Source: Microbacteriaceae bacterium PS02332 (GTDB lineage Bacteria; Actinomycetota; Actinomycetes; Actinomycetales; Microbacteriaceae). Taken from it: a stretch of 36,379 nucleotides of DNA. The notes under the pieces were generated by a model that did not search any database, was not told where the DNA came from, and was given only the letters and a program-made list of their open reading frames with translations. Shown here one piece after another: positions 14,692 through 22,536 of this stretch. Numbering within the stretch: position 1 is the first letter of the stretch; each line of letters opens with the position of its first letter. The DNA lies in NCBI GenBank assembly GCA_029959645.1, contig JASCOJ010000013.1:1-36379 (forward strand), in the 5' to 3' direction. A program made the position numbers and the translations under genes.

Positions 14692-15558
14692 TCAGCGCCC
14701 GAGGCCGACGCGGTCGACCCTGCGGTGGTACCGCATGCCGGTCAGACCGCCGAGGACGGCGCCGACCAGGCTGATCAGGGCGACGACGACGAGCGTGATG
14801 ACGCCGGTCGCGGTCAGGGTGCCCTCGTCGACCGGGATGCGCGGGAAGCTGTTGAGCCGCCCGAGCACGTTGAACTGGGCGCCCGCGACGGCGGTGACGA
14901 TCGCGACGACGATCGCGATGACGACGGCCCAGATCCAGACCGCGACGCCCTGCTTGGCGCCGGAGAACCGGGCCATGCGGCCGGCGACGTAGCCGCCGGC
15001 GAAGTAGGCGACGAAGAGGATCACGGCGAGGGCGATCGCACTGACGATGCCGACGACGTCGCCGTTCTCCGCCGCGTCCTCGGCGGCGCTGTCCGCGTTG
15101 CCGCCGTTCTGGCCGAGGCCGACCCCGGCGCCCACGGCGGCGAGGATCGCCGTCAGGATGACCGCGGTGCCGGTGGCGGTGAGCCAGCCGAAGAACGCCG
15201 AGCCCCACTTGAAGCCAGCGAACTCGTCCTTCTCGCGCTGGAGGACGGCCTCGCGCTGGGTCGTGCCGTGCTCGTGCTGCGCTGCGCCGTGCTCGGCGGT
15301 GCCGTGCTCGGCCGTGCCGTGCTCGGCGGGGACCGCGGACGCTACGGCGGTCCGGTCGGTGCCGGTCCGGTCGGCGTCGAAGCGGTCGGTGCCGGACCGG
15401 CCCGCATCGAACGGGTCGGTGCTGTCGGTCTGCGTCCGGTCGGCGTCGAAGCGCTCGGTCCGGTCGCCATCGCGAGCTGCGTCGCGGAGGTCATCGTCGT
15501 GCTGCGCCGCGGGTACGGCGTCGTGGTCGGGTCGGGTGTGGTCGTTCGGTGTGCTCAT
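14692..15558 (-). CDS. membrane protein with repetitive acidic N-terminus
   Basis: 288 residues. The start is the ATG at 15558, preceded by GGAGG. The first 105 residues are hydrophilic and repetitive: RFDADRT-type units, then three AEHGT-type pentads encoded by 15-bp DNA repeats. From about residue 115 there are at least four hydrophobic helices (TATGTAVILTAILAAVGAGVG, IVSAIALAVILFVAYFAGGYVAG, WIWAVVIAIVVAIVTAVAGA and ITLVVVALISLVGAVLGGL). The FAGGYVAGR motif resembles YrzE/TIGR04086-type membrane proteins, which I offer only as a likeness. It lies directly upstream of the PRC/DUF2382 gene and pairs naturally with it. Function unknown. Confidence 0.75.
   Translation of the reverse strand: MSTPNDHTRPDHDAVPAAQHDDDLRDAARDGDRTERFDADRTQTDSTDPFDAGRSGTDRFDADRTGTDRTAVASAVPAEHGTAEHGTAEHGAAQHEHGTTQREAVLQREKDEFAGFKWGSAFFGWLTATGTAVILTAILAAVGAGVGLGQNGGNADSAAEDAAENGDVVGIVSAIALAVILFVAYFAGGYVAGRMARFSGAKQGVAVWIWAVVIAIVVAIVTAVAGAQFNVLGRLNSFPRIPVDEGTLTATGVITLVVVALISLVGAVLGGLTGMRYHRRVDRVGLGR
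15286..15330. repeat. 3 x 15-bp tandem repeat in coding sequence
   Basis: Three near-identical units of GCCGTGCTCGGCGGT encode the AEHGT pentads of the membrane protein. They are in frame, so changes in copy number would keep the protein intact. A 20-bp direct repeat also occurs at 15365-15384 and 15434-15453 in the RFDADRT region. Confidence 0.85.
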
Positions 15559-15706
15559 GGCCGGCCTCCAGGTGTTTCGTCGGTCCGTGCGGAACACAAC
15601 TCCGCGGTCGATGCGCAGACGGACATGCTGCGTTCCGGGGACACTCGCGCGGCGCTCCTCCGCACACTCATCCGCGGTGCCTGGACGCGATGCGCGCCGC
15701 GCTCCC

Positions 15707-15712
15707 TAGGCT
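15707..15712 (+). promoter_or_regulatory. leaderless -10 box of the FAD monooxygenase gene
   Basis: TAGGCT lies exactly six bases before the GTG at 15719, with no ribosome binding site between. Confidence 0.5.
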
Positions 15713-15718
15713 CGGGTC

Positions 15719-16912
15719 GTGACCACGGACCGCACGGACGTCCTCGTCGTCGGGGGTGGCCCCGTCGGCCTGTTCCTCGCCGCACTCCTCGCCGCCCGCG
15801 GCATCGACGTCCGCGTGTGGGAGCGCCGCACGACGCCGCCCACCGGCTCCCGGGCGATCGGCATCCACCCTCCGTCGCTCGACGCCTTCGGAGCGATCGG
15901 CCTCGACGCGCCGGTCCTCGCCGAGGCGGCCCTCGTCCGCTCCGGCGTCGCCCGCAGCCGCGGTCGGGCCCTCGGCACGCTGTCGTTCGCCCGTGCCTCG
16001 GACACCCACCCGTACGTCGCCGCGCTCGACCAACACCGCACCGAGACGTTGCTCCGCGAACGCCTGGCCGCCGACCTGCCGGACGCGCTGCGCACCGGCA
16101 CGTCGATCACCGGCCTCCTGCGCCACCGCGACGCCGTCGACGCCACCGGCACCGGACCGGACGGCGAGCCCGTGACCCTCCGGGCGACGTTCGTCGTCGG
16201 CGCCGACGGTGCCCGGAGCGTCGTCCGCGACCTGCTCGGCATCGGCACCACCGGCCGCGACTACCCGGACCGCTACGTGATGGGCGACTTCGCCGACCCC
16301 GAGGACCCCGACGCCCGGGACGCCGCGCTCGTCGACGTCGGCCCGGCCGGGGTCGTCGAGTCGTTCCCCCTGCCGGACGGTCGCCGCCGCTACGTGGCAC
16401 TCGTGCCCGACGACGACGCGTTCGCCGGTGCCGAACGCGGTGTCACCGACGCGCCGGACGGAGCTCTGGCCTCCCGGCTGGCCGCCGTCGTCACCGAACG
16501 CACCGGCATCGCGCCCGACCCGACCACCTGCTCCATGCTCAGCGGGTTCCGCGTGCGCCGCCGCGAGGCGGACCGCATCGGCGTCGGCCGCGTCGTCCTC
16601 GTCGGCGACGCCGCCCACGAGATCAGCCCGATCGGCGGGCAGGGCATGAACCTCGGCTGGTTGGACGCCGCAGAGCTCGCGCCGCTGCTCGCCGGCGCCG
16701 TGCGCTCGGGGGCCGTCGGACCGTGGCCCGAGCACGCCCGTCGTCGGCAGGCCGCCGCGCGTCGCGCAGCCCGCCAGGCCGAGGCGAACATGGCGATGGG
16801 CCGCCCGGTCCGCGGGCTCGGCACGCTCGGCCGGGAGGCCCTGCTCCGGACCGCCCTGTCCCTCCCGACCGCGCACGGGCTGGCCCGGCTCTACGCGATG
16901 GCCTGGGCCTAG
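15719..16912 (+). CDS. FAD-dependent monooxygenase (PHBH/UbiH family)
   Basis: 397 residues from the GTG at 15719. DVLVVGGGPVGLFLAALLA (about 7-25) is the FAD Rossmann loop. GADGARSVVRDLLGI is the DG motif, and VVLVGDAAHEISPIGGQGMNLGWLDA (about 293-318) is the GD/GQGxN motif that closes the FAD site. Enzymes of this family hydroxylate aromatic or polyketide substrates using NAD(P)H and O2. The C-terminus is short, with no thioredoxin-like extra domain. It is monocistronic and convergent with the UbiA gene 88 bp away. The substrate cannot be read from the sequence. Confidence 0.92.
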   Translation: MTTDRTDVLVVGGGPVGLFLAALLAARGIDVRVWERRTTPPTGSRAIGIHPPSLDAFGAIGLDAPVLAEAALVRSGVARSRGRALGTLSFARASDTHPYVAALDQHRTETLLRERLAADLPDALRTGTSITGLLRHRDAVDATGTGPDGEPVTLRATFVVGADGARSVVRDLLGIGTTGRDYPDRYVMGDFADPEDPDARDAALVDVGPAGVVESFPLPDGRRRYVALVPDDDAFAGAERGVTDAPDGALASRLAAVVTERTGIAPDPTTCSMLSGFRVRRREADRIGVGRVVLVGDAAHEISPIGGQGMNLGWLDAAELAPLLAGAVRSGAVGPWPEHARRRQAAARRAARQAEANMAMGRPVRGLGTLGREALLRTALSLPTAHGLARLYAMAWA

Positions 16913-17000
16913 GAGCCCCGCGGCACCGCGACCGAGGCCGGGCCCCGCGCACCGCGCGGCGCAGGTCGGACAGAGTGCCCGACCAGGCGCGCCGCCCCGG

Positions 17001-17870
17001 TCACGCGACGAGCGCGGCGCCCGCGAAGCCGAGTTCGACGACGAGCACGAGCGACGACGCGATGACGAGCCGGAACAGCGTCCGGGTCGGCGGCCCGGTC
17101 AGGACGAGCCGGACACCGACCGCGGCGAGCACCACCACCACGAGCGCCCCGACGACGGCCAGGACGGCACCGGCACCGCGCACCGGGTCGTCCCCGCCGA
17201 GCTGCCCGACGAGCACCAGGACCGCCGCGACGACGAGCGACCCGAACGCGACGGCGCCGGACGCGTGCAGTCCGAGCCGGTGCGGGAAGCCCCGGACACC
17301 GGTGGCCGCGTCGTCGACCAGGTCGGGCAGGACGTTCGTGCAGTGGATCGCGACGCCGAACACCGCACCGGTCGCGATCGCCCACGGCGCCGGCCACCCG
17401 CCGTCCGGCCCGGCGGCGACGGCCACCACCGGCAGCAGGCCGAACGCCACGACGAACGGCGCGACGGACCACACGCTCCGCTTCAGGCCCGCGTCGTAGG
17501 CCCAGCCCGCGGCGACGAGCACCACGTGCGCGACCGCGGCGACCGGCCCGAGGAAGAGCGAGAGCACGACGGCGACCGCGGCCGTCGCGAAGGCCGCCGA
17601 CCGGACCGTACCGACGGCGATGAGCCCGCGGGCGACCGGCTTGTCGCTCCGCCCCACCGCCCGGTCGCGGTCGGCGTCGATCCAGTCGTTCGCCAAGCCG
17701 ATGGACAGCTGCCCGGCGACCACGGCGAGCGCCACGAGCACGACCACCCGGAACGGGTGCCCGACGGCGGTGGCGATCACGGTCGCGAGGACCGTCACGG
17801 TCACCGTCGGCCCGGGGTGCGACGACGCGAACAGCAGACGGACGGTCGAGGGCCTGCGGGGGGAGGTCAC
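17001..17870 (-). CDS. UbiA-family prenyltransferase
   Basis: 289 residues from the GTG at 17870. The first Asp-rich motif is NDWIDADRDRAVGRSDKP (Asn61, Asp62, Asp65, Asp69), and the second is NVLPDLVDD (Asp183, Asp187). These bind the Mg2+-diphosphate of a polyprenyl donor. Multiple hydrophobic helices run through the rest, as in the family. It resembles the SCO3242-like actinobacterial group rather than MenA or COX10, which is a visual judgement. TACGCT stands exactly six bases before the GTG. The acceptor is unknown. A link to the nearby flavin monooxygenase (convergent) or to the mevalonate operon is possible but unproven. Confidence 0.88.
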   Translation of the reverse strand: MTSPRRPSTVRLLFASSHPGPTVTVTVLATVIATAVGHPFRVVVLVALAVVAGQLSIGLANDWIDADRDRAVGRSDKPVARGLIAVGTVRSAAFATAAVAVVLSLFLGPVAAVAHVVLVAAGWAYDAGLKRSVWSVAPFVVAFGLLPVVAVAAGPDGGWPAPWAIATGAVFGVAIHCTNVLPDLVDDAATGVRGFPHRLGLHASGAVAFGSLVVAAVLVLVGQLGGDDPVRGAGAVLAVVGALVVVVLAAVGVRLVLTGPPTRTLFRLVIASSLVLVVELGFAGAALVA

Positions 17871-17876
17871 TCCGCC

Positions 17877-17882
17877 AGCGTA
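17877..17882 (-). promoter_or_regulatory. leaderless -10 box of the UbiA gene
   Basis: On the minus strand TACGCT is followed by GGCGGA and then the GTG at 17870. The rest of the gap to 18130 shows no gene. Confidence 0.5.
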
Positions 17883-18130
17883 CGGAGCGAGCGGGACCGC
17901 TGCCGCCGCCGGACGAGCGGCGGCGGTCGGCCAGGACGCCTGTCGACGACGAACCTGTGGGTGTCCGCATCCGTGGGAGCGGAGCGTGAGGCGGAGCGCG
18001 GTCCTGTCCTGATCCCCGGGACGGGCGACACGCGCAGGGACCCGGCGGAGGACGCCGGGGCTCCCGGTGGGTCGGAGTCGAGCAACCAGCTCTCCCAACT
18101 CCACCGCGCGCCGATCGAAGGAGACACCTC

Positions 18131-18340
18131 GTGTCCGACACCTCGACGCACGTCACCCTCAACCCCAGCGGCGCGCTCCGCTCGCTCTTCCTCCAGGAGG
18201 AAGGCGTCGCCGACATCGCCTTGACCGTCCGGGGCATCGCGCCCGAGCGCCTGCGCTACATGGGGCGGATGTGGGCGGCGACCCACGCTCGCCTGCACCG
18301 TCCGATGACCGCGGACGGCTACATCTACCGGATCGAGTAG
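18131..18340 (+). CDS. small protein of unknown function, 69 aa
   Basis: GTG at 18131 has a strong ribosome binding site (AAGGAG, 18117-18122). The product is soluble and compact: SDTSTHVTLNPSGALRSLFL, then a helix-like VADIALTVRGIAPERLRYMGRMWAATHARL, ending in DGYIYRIE. There is no signal peptide or Cys. Third-position GC is high and the start signal is convincing, so it is very likely a real gene. It is divergent from the UbiA gene and convergent with the EamA gene. I recognise no family; it may be a lineage-restricted small protein. Confidence 0.7.
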   Translation: MSDTSTHVTLNPSGALRSLFLQEEGVADIALTVRGIAPERLRYMGRMWAATHARLHRPMTADGYIYRIE

Positions 18341-18386
18341 GCGCGTCGGGCGACGACGGCCGCGCGTGCCACGGCCTCGTTGCCGC

Positions 18387-19295
18387 TCAAGCGGCGGCCC
18401 CGGCCGCCGCCCGGCGCCCCGATCCCCGCATCCCCCCCGCCCACCCGATCCCCGCCAGCACGACGAGTCCGCCCACGGGCTCGTTCCACCGCAGCGGCTC
18501 CCCCAACACGAGGACCCCGAGCGCGACCCCGACGACCGGCGTCAGGTAGGTCACGGTGGAGGCCCGCCCGGCTCCCCACGCGCCCACCAGCCGCGTGTTC
18601 CACGCGTAGGCCAGCCCCGTGCCCACCGCACCGAGCGCGACCATCGCGGCCCCGATCCTCCAGTCCAGCCGCACCGGGCCGGTCGCGATGACGGGCGCGA
18701 CCAGGAGCATGAGCACCGCGGCGAGGGTGAGCTGCACGGTCGCGACGGTGGTCGGGTCGATCCCGCCACCGACCCCGAAGCGGCGGAGCCAGGCGAGCCC
18801 GACGCCGTAGGACGCGGTCATCCCCAGCAGTGCGACCTGACCGGGGACACTCGCCAGGACGGCCGGGTCGCCGAGCACGTCCCAGGGCCCCACGAGCACC
18901 AGGACCCCGACGATGCCGAGGACGATCCCGCCCACCTGCCGACGGTTCAGGCGCTCGGTCGGGACCAGGACGGCGAGGGCGAGCAGCGTCATGATCGGCG
19001 TCGTCGCGTTGTAGATGCTGGCCAGGCCCGACGGCACGGTCTGCTCGGCCCACGCCATGAGCGACGACGGCACCGCGTTGAGGAACACCGCGACGACGAG
19101 CAGGTGCCCCCACACCCGGCGCTCGCGCGGCCACCGTCGACGGGTGACGAGCAGCACGACGACGAGCGTCAGCGCGCCGAGCACCGTGCGGACCGTGGCG
19201 ACCTGCTGCGGCGCCAGGCCCTCGAGCCCGATCTTCGCGAAGAAGAAGCTCGAGCCCCAGGTGAGGGCGACGAGCAGGTAGAGGAGGGCGTTCAT
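18387..19295 (-). CDS. EamA/DMT-family transporter
   Basis: 302 residues with about ten hydrophobic segments in two homologous halves, the layout of EamA drug/metabolite transporters. Landmarks are LVALTWGSSFFFAKIGLEGLAPQQVATVRTVLG at the N-terminus, WAEQTVPSGLASIYNATTPIMTLLLA in the first EamA domain and TVTYLTPVVGVALGVLVLGEPLRWNEPVGGLVVLAGI in the second. The ATG at 19295 is the first Met before TM1. The usual role is export of amino acids, metabolites or toxic compounds. It is divergent from a LysR regulator with a T-N11-A box in the 71-bp gap, the standard arrangement for LysR-controlled exporters. The stop codon lies in a small hairpin (18382-18395). Confidence 0.92.
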   Translation of the reverse strand: MNALLYLLVALTWGSSFFFAKIGLEGLAPQQVATVRTVLGALTLVVVLLVTRRRWPRERRVWGHLLVVAVFLNAVPSSLMAWAEQTVPSGLASIYNATTPIMTLLALAVLVPTERLNRRQVGGIVLGIVGVLVLVGPWDVLGDPAVLASVPGQVALLGMTASYGVGLAWLRRFGVGGGIDPTTVATVQLTLAAVLMLLVAPVIATGPVRLDWRIGAAMVALGAVGTGLAYAWNTRLVGAWGAGRASTVTYLTPVVGVALGVLVLGEPLRWNEPVGGLVVLAGIGWAGGMRGSGRRAAAGAAA

Positions 19296-19321
19296 GTCGC
19301 TTAGTCTCGGGACAGGCGTCC

Positions 19322-19340
19322 ACATGCGGCAAACGCATGT
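19322..19340. promoter_or_regulatory. LysR box (T-N11-A inverted repeat)
   Basis: ACATGC and GCATGT flank a 7-bp spacer as a perfect inverted repeat containing T19325-N11-A19337, the consensus for LysR-type binding. It lies 26 bp before the transporter start and 26 bp before the LysR start. Confidence 0.8.
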
Positions 19341-19372
19341 CGCTCATGTATCCATGAAGGAGACGCATGTCG
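19333..19372. repeat. direct repeats ACGCATGTCG in the LysR promoter
   Basis: The 10-mer ACGCATGTCG occurs at 19333-19342 and 19363-19372, exactly 30 bp apart, with CATGTATCCATG between. The second copy spans the LysR start codon, so LysR binding there could block its own translation start or transcription. Confidence 0.65.
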
Positions 19373-20215
19373 GTCTCGCTCCCGCAGCTCCGTGCCTTCG
19401 TCGCGACCGTCGACGCCGGTTCCTTCACCGCGGCCGCGCTCGCACTGGGGGTCGGACAGTCGGCGGTGTCGCACGCCGTCGCGGGGTTCGAGCGCGAGGT
19501 CGGCGGCCCCGTCGTGCTCCGCGGCACCGCTGCCGCCGCCACCCCGCTCGGCGAGCGACTCCTGGCCCACGCCCGCAGCGTGCTCGCCTCGGTGGACGCC
19601 CTGGAAGCCGTGGTCCGGCCCGCAACGGCGCGCGGTACGGTGCGGCTCGCCGCCGTCCCGACGGTGTGCCAGGGACTGCTCCCCCGCCTCCGCGAGGTGT
19701 GGGCGGTGACACTGCCGGACGTCGACGTGCAGGTCTACGAGGGCGACGACGACGAGATGCCGGAGTGGCTCGAGGCGGGGACGGTCGACGCCGCCGTGCT
19801 CGTCGACCCGACCGTGGTGCCGGACGGCGGGGTCGTCGTCGCGCAGGACGAGATGGCCGCCGTGGTCCGCCGGGACCACCCGCTCGCCGAGCTCCCGGCA
19901 CTGACCCTCGACGACCTGCACGAGGACGGCCTGGTCGCGGGCGGTGGCGGGTGTGAGCACCAGATTCAGCTCATGCACGAGCGGGCCGGGCAGCCCTTCC
20001 GGTACGCCCACCGCGTGCGGGAGATGAGCACGATGTTCGGGATGATCCAGCGCGGCGAGGGCGTCTCGATCGTGCCGACGCTGGGGCGCGTCATGCTGCC
20101 GGGCGACCTCGTCATGGTGCCCGTCGCCCCGAGCTACCAGCGGACCCTCGTGCTGAGCGGGCCGTCCTCGCGGCCGTGGCACCCCCTCGCCCGGGCCCTG
20201 GTCGACGCCGTCTGA
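19367..20215 (+). CDS. LysR-family transcriptional regulator
   Basis: 282 residues. The winged helix-turn-helix (LPQLRAFVATVDAGSFTAAALALGVGQSAVSHAVAGFEREVG, about 5-45) is followed by the substrate-binding domain starting GTVRLAAVPTV. The domain includes LEAGTVDAAVLVDP, MAAVVRRDHPLA and GMIQRGEGVSIVPTL. AAGGAG precedes the ATG closely. It is divergent from the EamA exporter gene and likely activates it when bound to an exported metabolite. A T-N11-A box and direct repeats lie between them. The ligand is unknown. Confidence 0.93.
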   Translation: MSVSLPQLRAFVATVDAGSFTAAALALGVGQSAVSHAVAGFEREVGGPVVLRGTAAAATPLGERLLAHARSVLASVDALEAVVRPATARGTVRLAAVPTVCQGLLPRLREVWAVTLPDVDVQVYEGDDDEMPEWLEAGTVDAAVLVDPTVVPDGGVVVAQDEMAAVVRRDHPLAELPALTLDDLHEDGLVAGGGGCEHQIQLMHERAGQPFRYAHRVREMSTMFGMIQRGEGVSIVPTLGRVMLPGDLVMVPVAPSYQRTLVLSGPSSRPWHPLARALVDAV

Positions 20216-20249
20216 ACCACCGGTCGTGCGCGGTCGGCAGGATGGGTCG

Positions 20250-21062
20250 ATGGCCGCGACGCACACGAAGACGTTCACCGACCCGGACGAGGCCGCTGCC
20301 GAGGCGGCGGGACTCGAGTGGCTGGCCGAGGCCGAGGAGTCCGGCGGCACCCGGGTCGCGCGGGTGCTGGGCCGCCCGCACCCGACACTGCTCGACCTCG
20401 AGCTCATCGCCGACGGTTCCCCGACCCGGGCACAGGCGGCGCGCTTCGGCCGGTCGCTCGCGCACACGCACGCTGCGGGCGCATCGCACTGGGGCGCCCC
20501 GTCGCCCGGGTTCCCCGCGAACGGCCCGCTGCGGATGGGACGCTCGCGGACGCCGTTCGTCCCCGCTGCCGAGGCACCGGCGTCGTGGGGAGCGTTCTTC
20601 GCCGAGTACCGGATCCGGGACTTCGTCGAGCGCATCGTCGACGCCGGGGGCTACGACGGCGCAGAGGCCGCCGTGTTCGAGCGGGTGTGCGACCGGCTCG
20701 AGGACGGCACGCTCGGGTCCCCGCAGCCGGCGCTCGTCGGGGACGGCCCGGCCCGGATCCACGGGGACCTGTGGGCCGGCAACGTGCTCTGGCCACGCGA
20801 GGCCGACGCCCCGACCGGCGCCGTGCTCATCGACGCGACACCGCACGGCGGGCACGCCGAGACGGACCTCGCGCTCCTGGCGCTGTTCGGTCTGCCCGAG
20901 CTCGGCACCGTGCTCGCCGCGTACGACGCCGAGTCGCCGCTCGCACCGGGGTGGCAGGACCGCGTCGCCCTGCACCAGCTCGCCCCGCTTCTGCTGCACG
21001 TGTTCCTGTTCGGCGGCTCGTACACCGACGCCGCACTCCGCGCCGCCCGCCGGTACGCCTGA
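20250..21062 (+). CDS. fructosamine kinase family protein
   Basis: 270 residues. The diagnostic block is ARIHGDLWAGNVLWP (HGDLWxGN, the catalytic loop of fructosamine-3-kinases and related APH-fold kinases), followed by VLIDATPHGGHAETDLALLALFG, which holds the metal-binding Asp. GASHWGAPSPGFPANGPLRMG matches the phosphate-loop region of the family. These enzymes phosphorylate ketoamines such as fructosyl- or ribulosyl-lysine and so allow deglycation of proteins. The ATG at 20250 has no ribosome binding site; a CAGGAT box six bases upstream is a one-mismatch leaderless -10. It follows LysR by 34 bp and ends at a strong terminator. Confidence 0.88.
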   Translation: MAATHTKTFTDPDEAAAEAAGLEWLAEAEESGGTRVARVLGRPHPTLLDLELIADGSPTRAQAARFGRSLAHTHAAGASHWGAPSPGFPANGPLRMGRSRTPFVPAAEAPASWGAFFAEYRIRDFVERIVDAGGYDGAEAAVFERVCDRLEDGTLGSPQPALVGDGPARIHGDLWAGNVLWPREADAPTGAVLIDATPHGGHAETDLALLALFGLPELGTVLAAYDAESPLAPGWQDRVALHQLAPLLLHVFLFGGSYTDAALRAARRYA

Positions 21063-21063
21063 C

Positions 21064-21103
21064 CCGTCCGTGCGGGCGGCGGTCCACCCGTCCGCACGGA
21101 CGG
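21064..21103 (+). terminator. 12-bp-stem hairpin terminator
   Basis: CCGTCCGTGCGG (21064-21075) pairs perfectly with CCGCACGGACGG (21092-21103) around a 16-nt loop, starting 1 bp after the kinase stop. It insulates the sugar operon that follows. Confidence 0.75.
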
Positions 21104-21118
21104 CTGCGCCCGGAGGTG

Positions 21119-21147
21119 TTGACCTCCGGTTTACAACGCTGTAAACA
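21119..21147 (+). promoter_or_regulatory. promoter and LacI-type operator of the sugar operon
   Basis: A perfect inverted repeat GTTTACA-ACGC-TGTAAAC spans 21129-21146 with the central CG step typical of LacI/GalR operators. It lies between a -35-like TTGACC (21119-21124) and a weak -10 (TAAACA, 21142-21147) spaced 17 bp. Binding would block RNA polymerase. No other copy of this operator was found by eye in the window. Confidence 0.8.
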
Positions 21148-21180
21148 TGGAGTGCGCGACGGAGCGCGAGGAGGATCGAC

Positions 21181-22506
21181 ATGGCCTGGACCACGAGACC
21201 GGCAGCAACGGCACGGACGGCGGTGAGCCGACGCGGCTTCCTCGCGGGTGCGGTCGGCGGCGTCTCGCTCGGTGCACTGTCGCTCGCCGGGTGCGCAGCC
21301 CCGTCGGCGGCCGGCGCCGGCGCGGCGACGGGGAGCACCACGCTCCGCTTCTACATGCAGAAGCAGGAGGTGATCACGTACTTCGACGACCTGCTGCGGA
21401 AGTTCGAACGCGCTTCCCGCGGCACACGCGTCGTCCACGACAGCTCCGTCGCCATCGCCCCGCAGTTCGTCCGCGGGCAGCCCGCCGACGTGGGCTGCTT
21501 CAACGACAACCTCGAGCTCGCCCGCTACATCGAGCGGGGCGTGCTCCGCGACCTCGGCGACCTGCCCTCGGCAGCGCGGGTACGGAAGAGCATCGACGGG
21601 CTGACGAACCAGTACGCGCAGTACCGGGGGCAGACGACCGTGCTGCCGTTCTCGCTCGCGGCGGCCGGCGTCATCTACAACAAGCAGGTCTTCGCCGACC
21701 AGGGCCTGCCGGTGCCCACGACGTGGAACGAGTTCGTCGACGTCTGCACCGCGCTGCAGAAGGCCGGGATCACACCGATCTACGCGACCGACCGCGACCC
21801 GTGGACGCTCTGGCAGGGCCTCTTCGACTACTCGGTCGGCGGGCTCGTCGAGACGGGGTCGTTCTTCCGGGAACTCAAGGCGCTCGGCACCGACGTCGGC
21901 CCCGACTCCGCCGTGTCGTTCGAGAAGGACTTCGCGGTGCCGATGGAACGCGCGAAGACGATCTCCTCGTTCTTCAACCCGGACCACGCCACCCGCTCCT
22001 ACGCCGACGGCAACCTCGCGTTCGGGCAGGGCAAGGCGGCGATGTACCTGCAGGGTCCGTGGGCGCTCGGGCAGATCGCGCTCGTCGACCCGAAGCTCCC
22101 CGTCGGGACCTTCGTGCTCCCCGTGACGAACGACCCCGCCGACCGCAAGGCCCGCGTGAACATCGACCTCGGCCTCTACATCCCGACCACGACGGCGCAC
22201 CTCGACGAGGCGCAGGAACTCGTCGAGTTCCTCATGCAACCCGACGTGATCAACGCCTACAACCGCGACAACCTGGCCTACGCCACAACCGAGGACGCCC
22301 CCGCCCAGTCCGACGAGCGTCTGGCCGGCCTGCAGCAGTACGTCGACGACGCCGCGTTCGCGCAGGGCGCCGGCACGTTCATCCCCGCGTCGATCCCGCT
22401 CGGCAACTACCTGCAGACCGCGATCCGCAGCGGTGACTTCACCGGGATGCTGCAACGGCTCGACGCCGACTGGCGCCGGCTCGCCGGCCGGTCGGCGACG
22501 GTCTGA
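21181..22506 (+). CDS. ABC sugar-binding lipoprotein
   Basis: 441 residues. The N-terminus has a Tat-type signal (SRRGFLAGAVGG, Arg17-Arg18) ending in the lipobox LAGC (Cys38), so it is a lipoprotein exported folded. The body is a family 1 solute-binding protein: TTLRFYMQKQEVITYFDDLLRKFE at the start, VLPFSLAAAGVIYNKQVFADQGLPVPTTWNEFVDVC and FGQGKAAMYLQGPWALGQI are its conserved blocks. GAGGAGG precedes the ATG. It opens an operon with two permeases and a GH31 glycosidase, so the ligand is probably an alpha-linked oligosaccharide. That is inferred from the neighbour, not seen in the binding site. Confidence 0.92.
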   Translation: MAWTTRPAATARTAVSRRGFLAGAVGGVSLGALSLAGCAAPSAAGAGAATGSTTLRFYMQKQEVITYFDDLLRKFERASRGTRVVHDSSVAIAPQFVRGQPADVGCFNDNLELARYIERGVLRDLGDLPSAARVRKSIDGLTNQYAQYRGQTTVLPFSLAAAGVIYNKQVFADQGLPVPTTWNEFVDVCTALQKAGITPIYATDRDPWTLWQGLFDYSVGGLVETGSFFRELKALGTDVGPDSAVSFEKDFAVPMERAKTISSFFNPDHATRSYADGNLAFGQGKAAMYLQGPWALGQIALVDPKLPVGTFVLPVTNDPADRKARVNIDLGLYIPTTTAHLDEAQELVEFLMQPDVINAYNRDNLAYATTEDAPAQSDERLAGLQQYVDDAAFAQGAGTFIPASIPLGNYLQTAIRSGDFTGMLQRLDADWRRLAGRSATV

Positions 22507-22536
22507 CCGGCGCGACCAGGACCCCCAGGAGCGATC

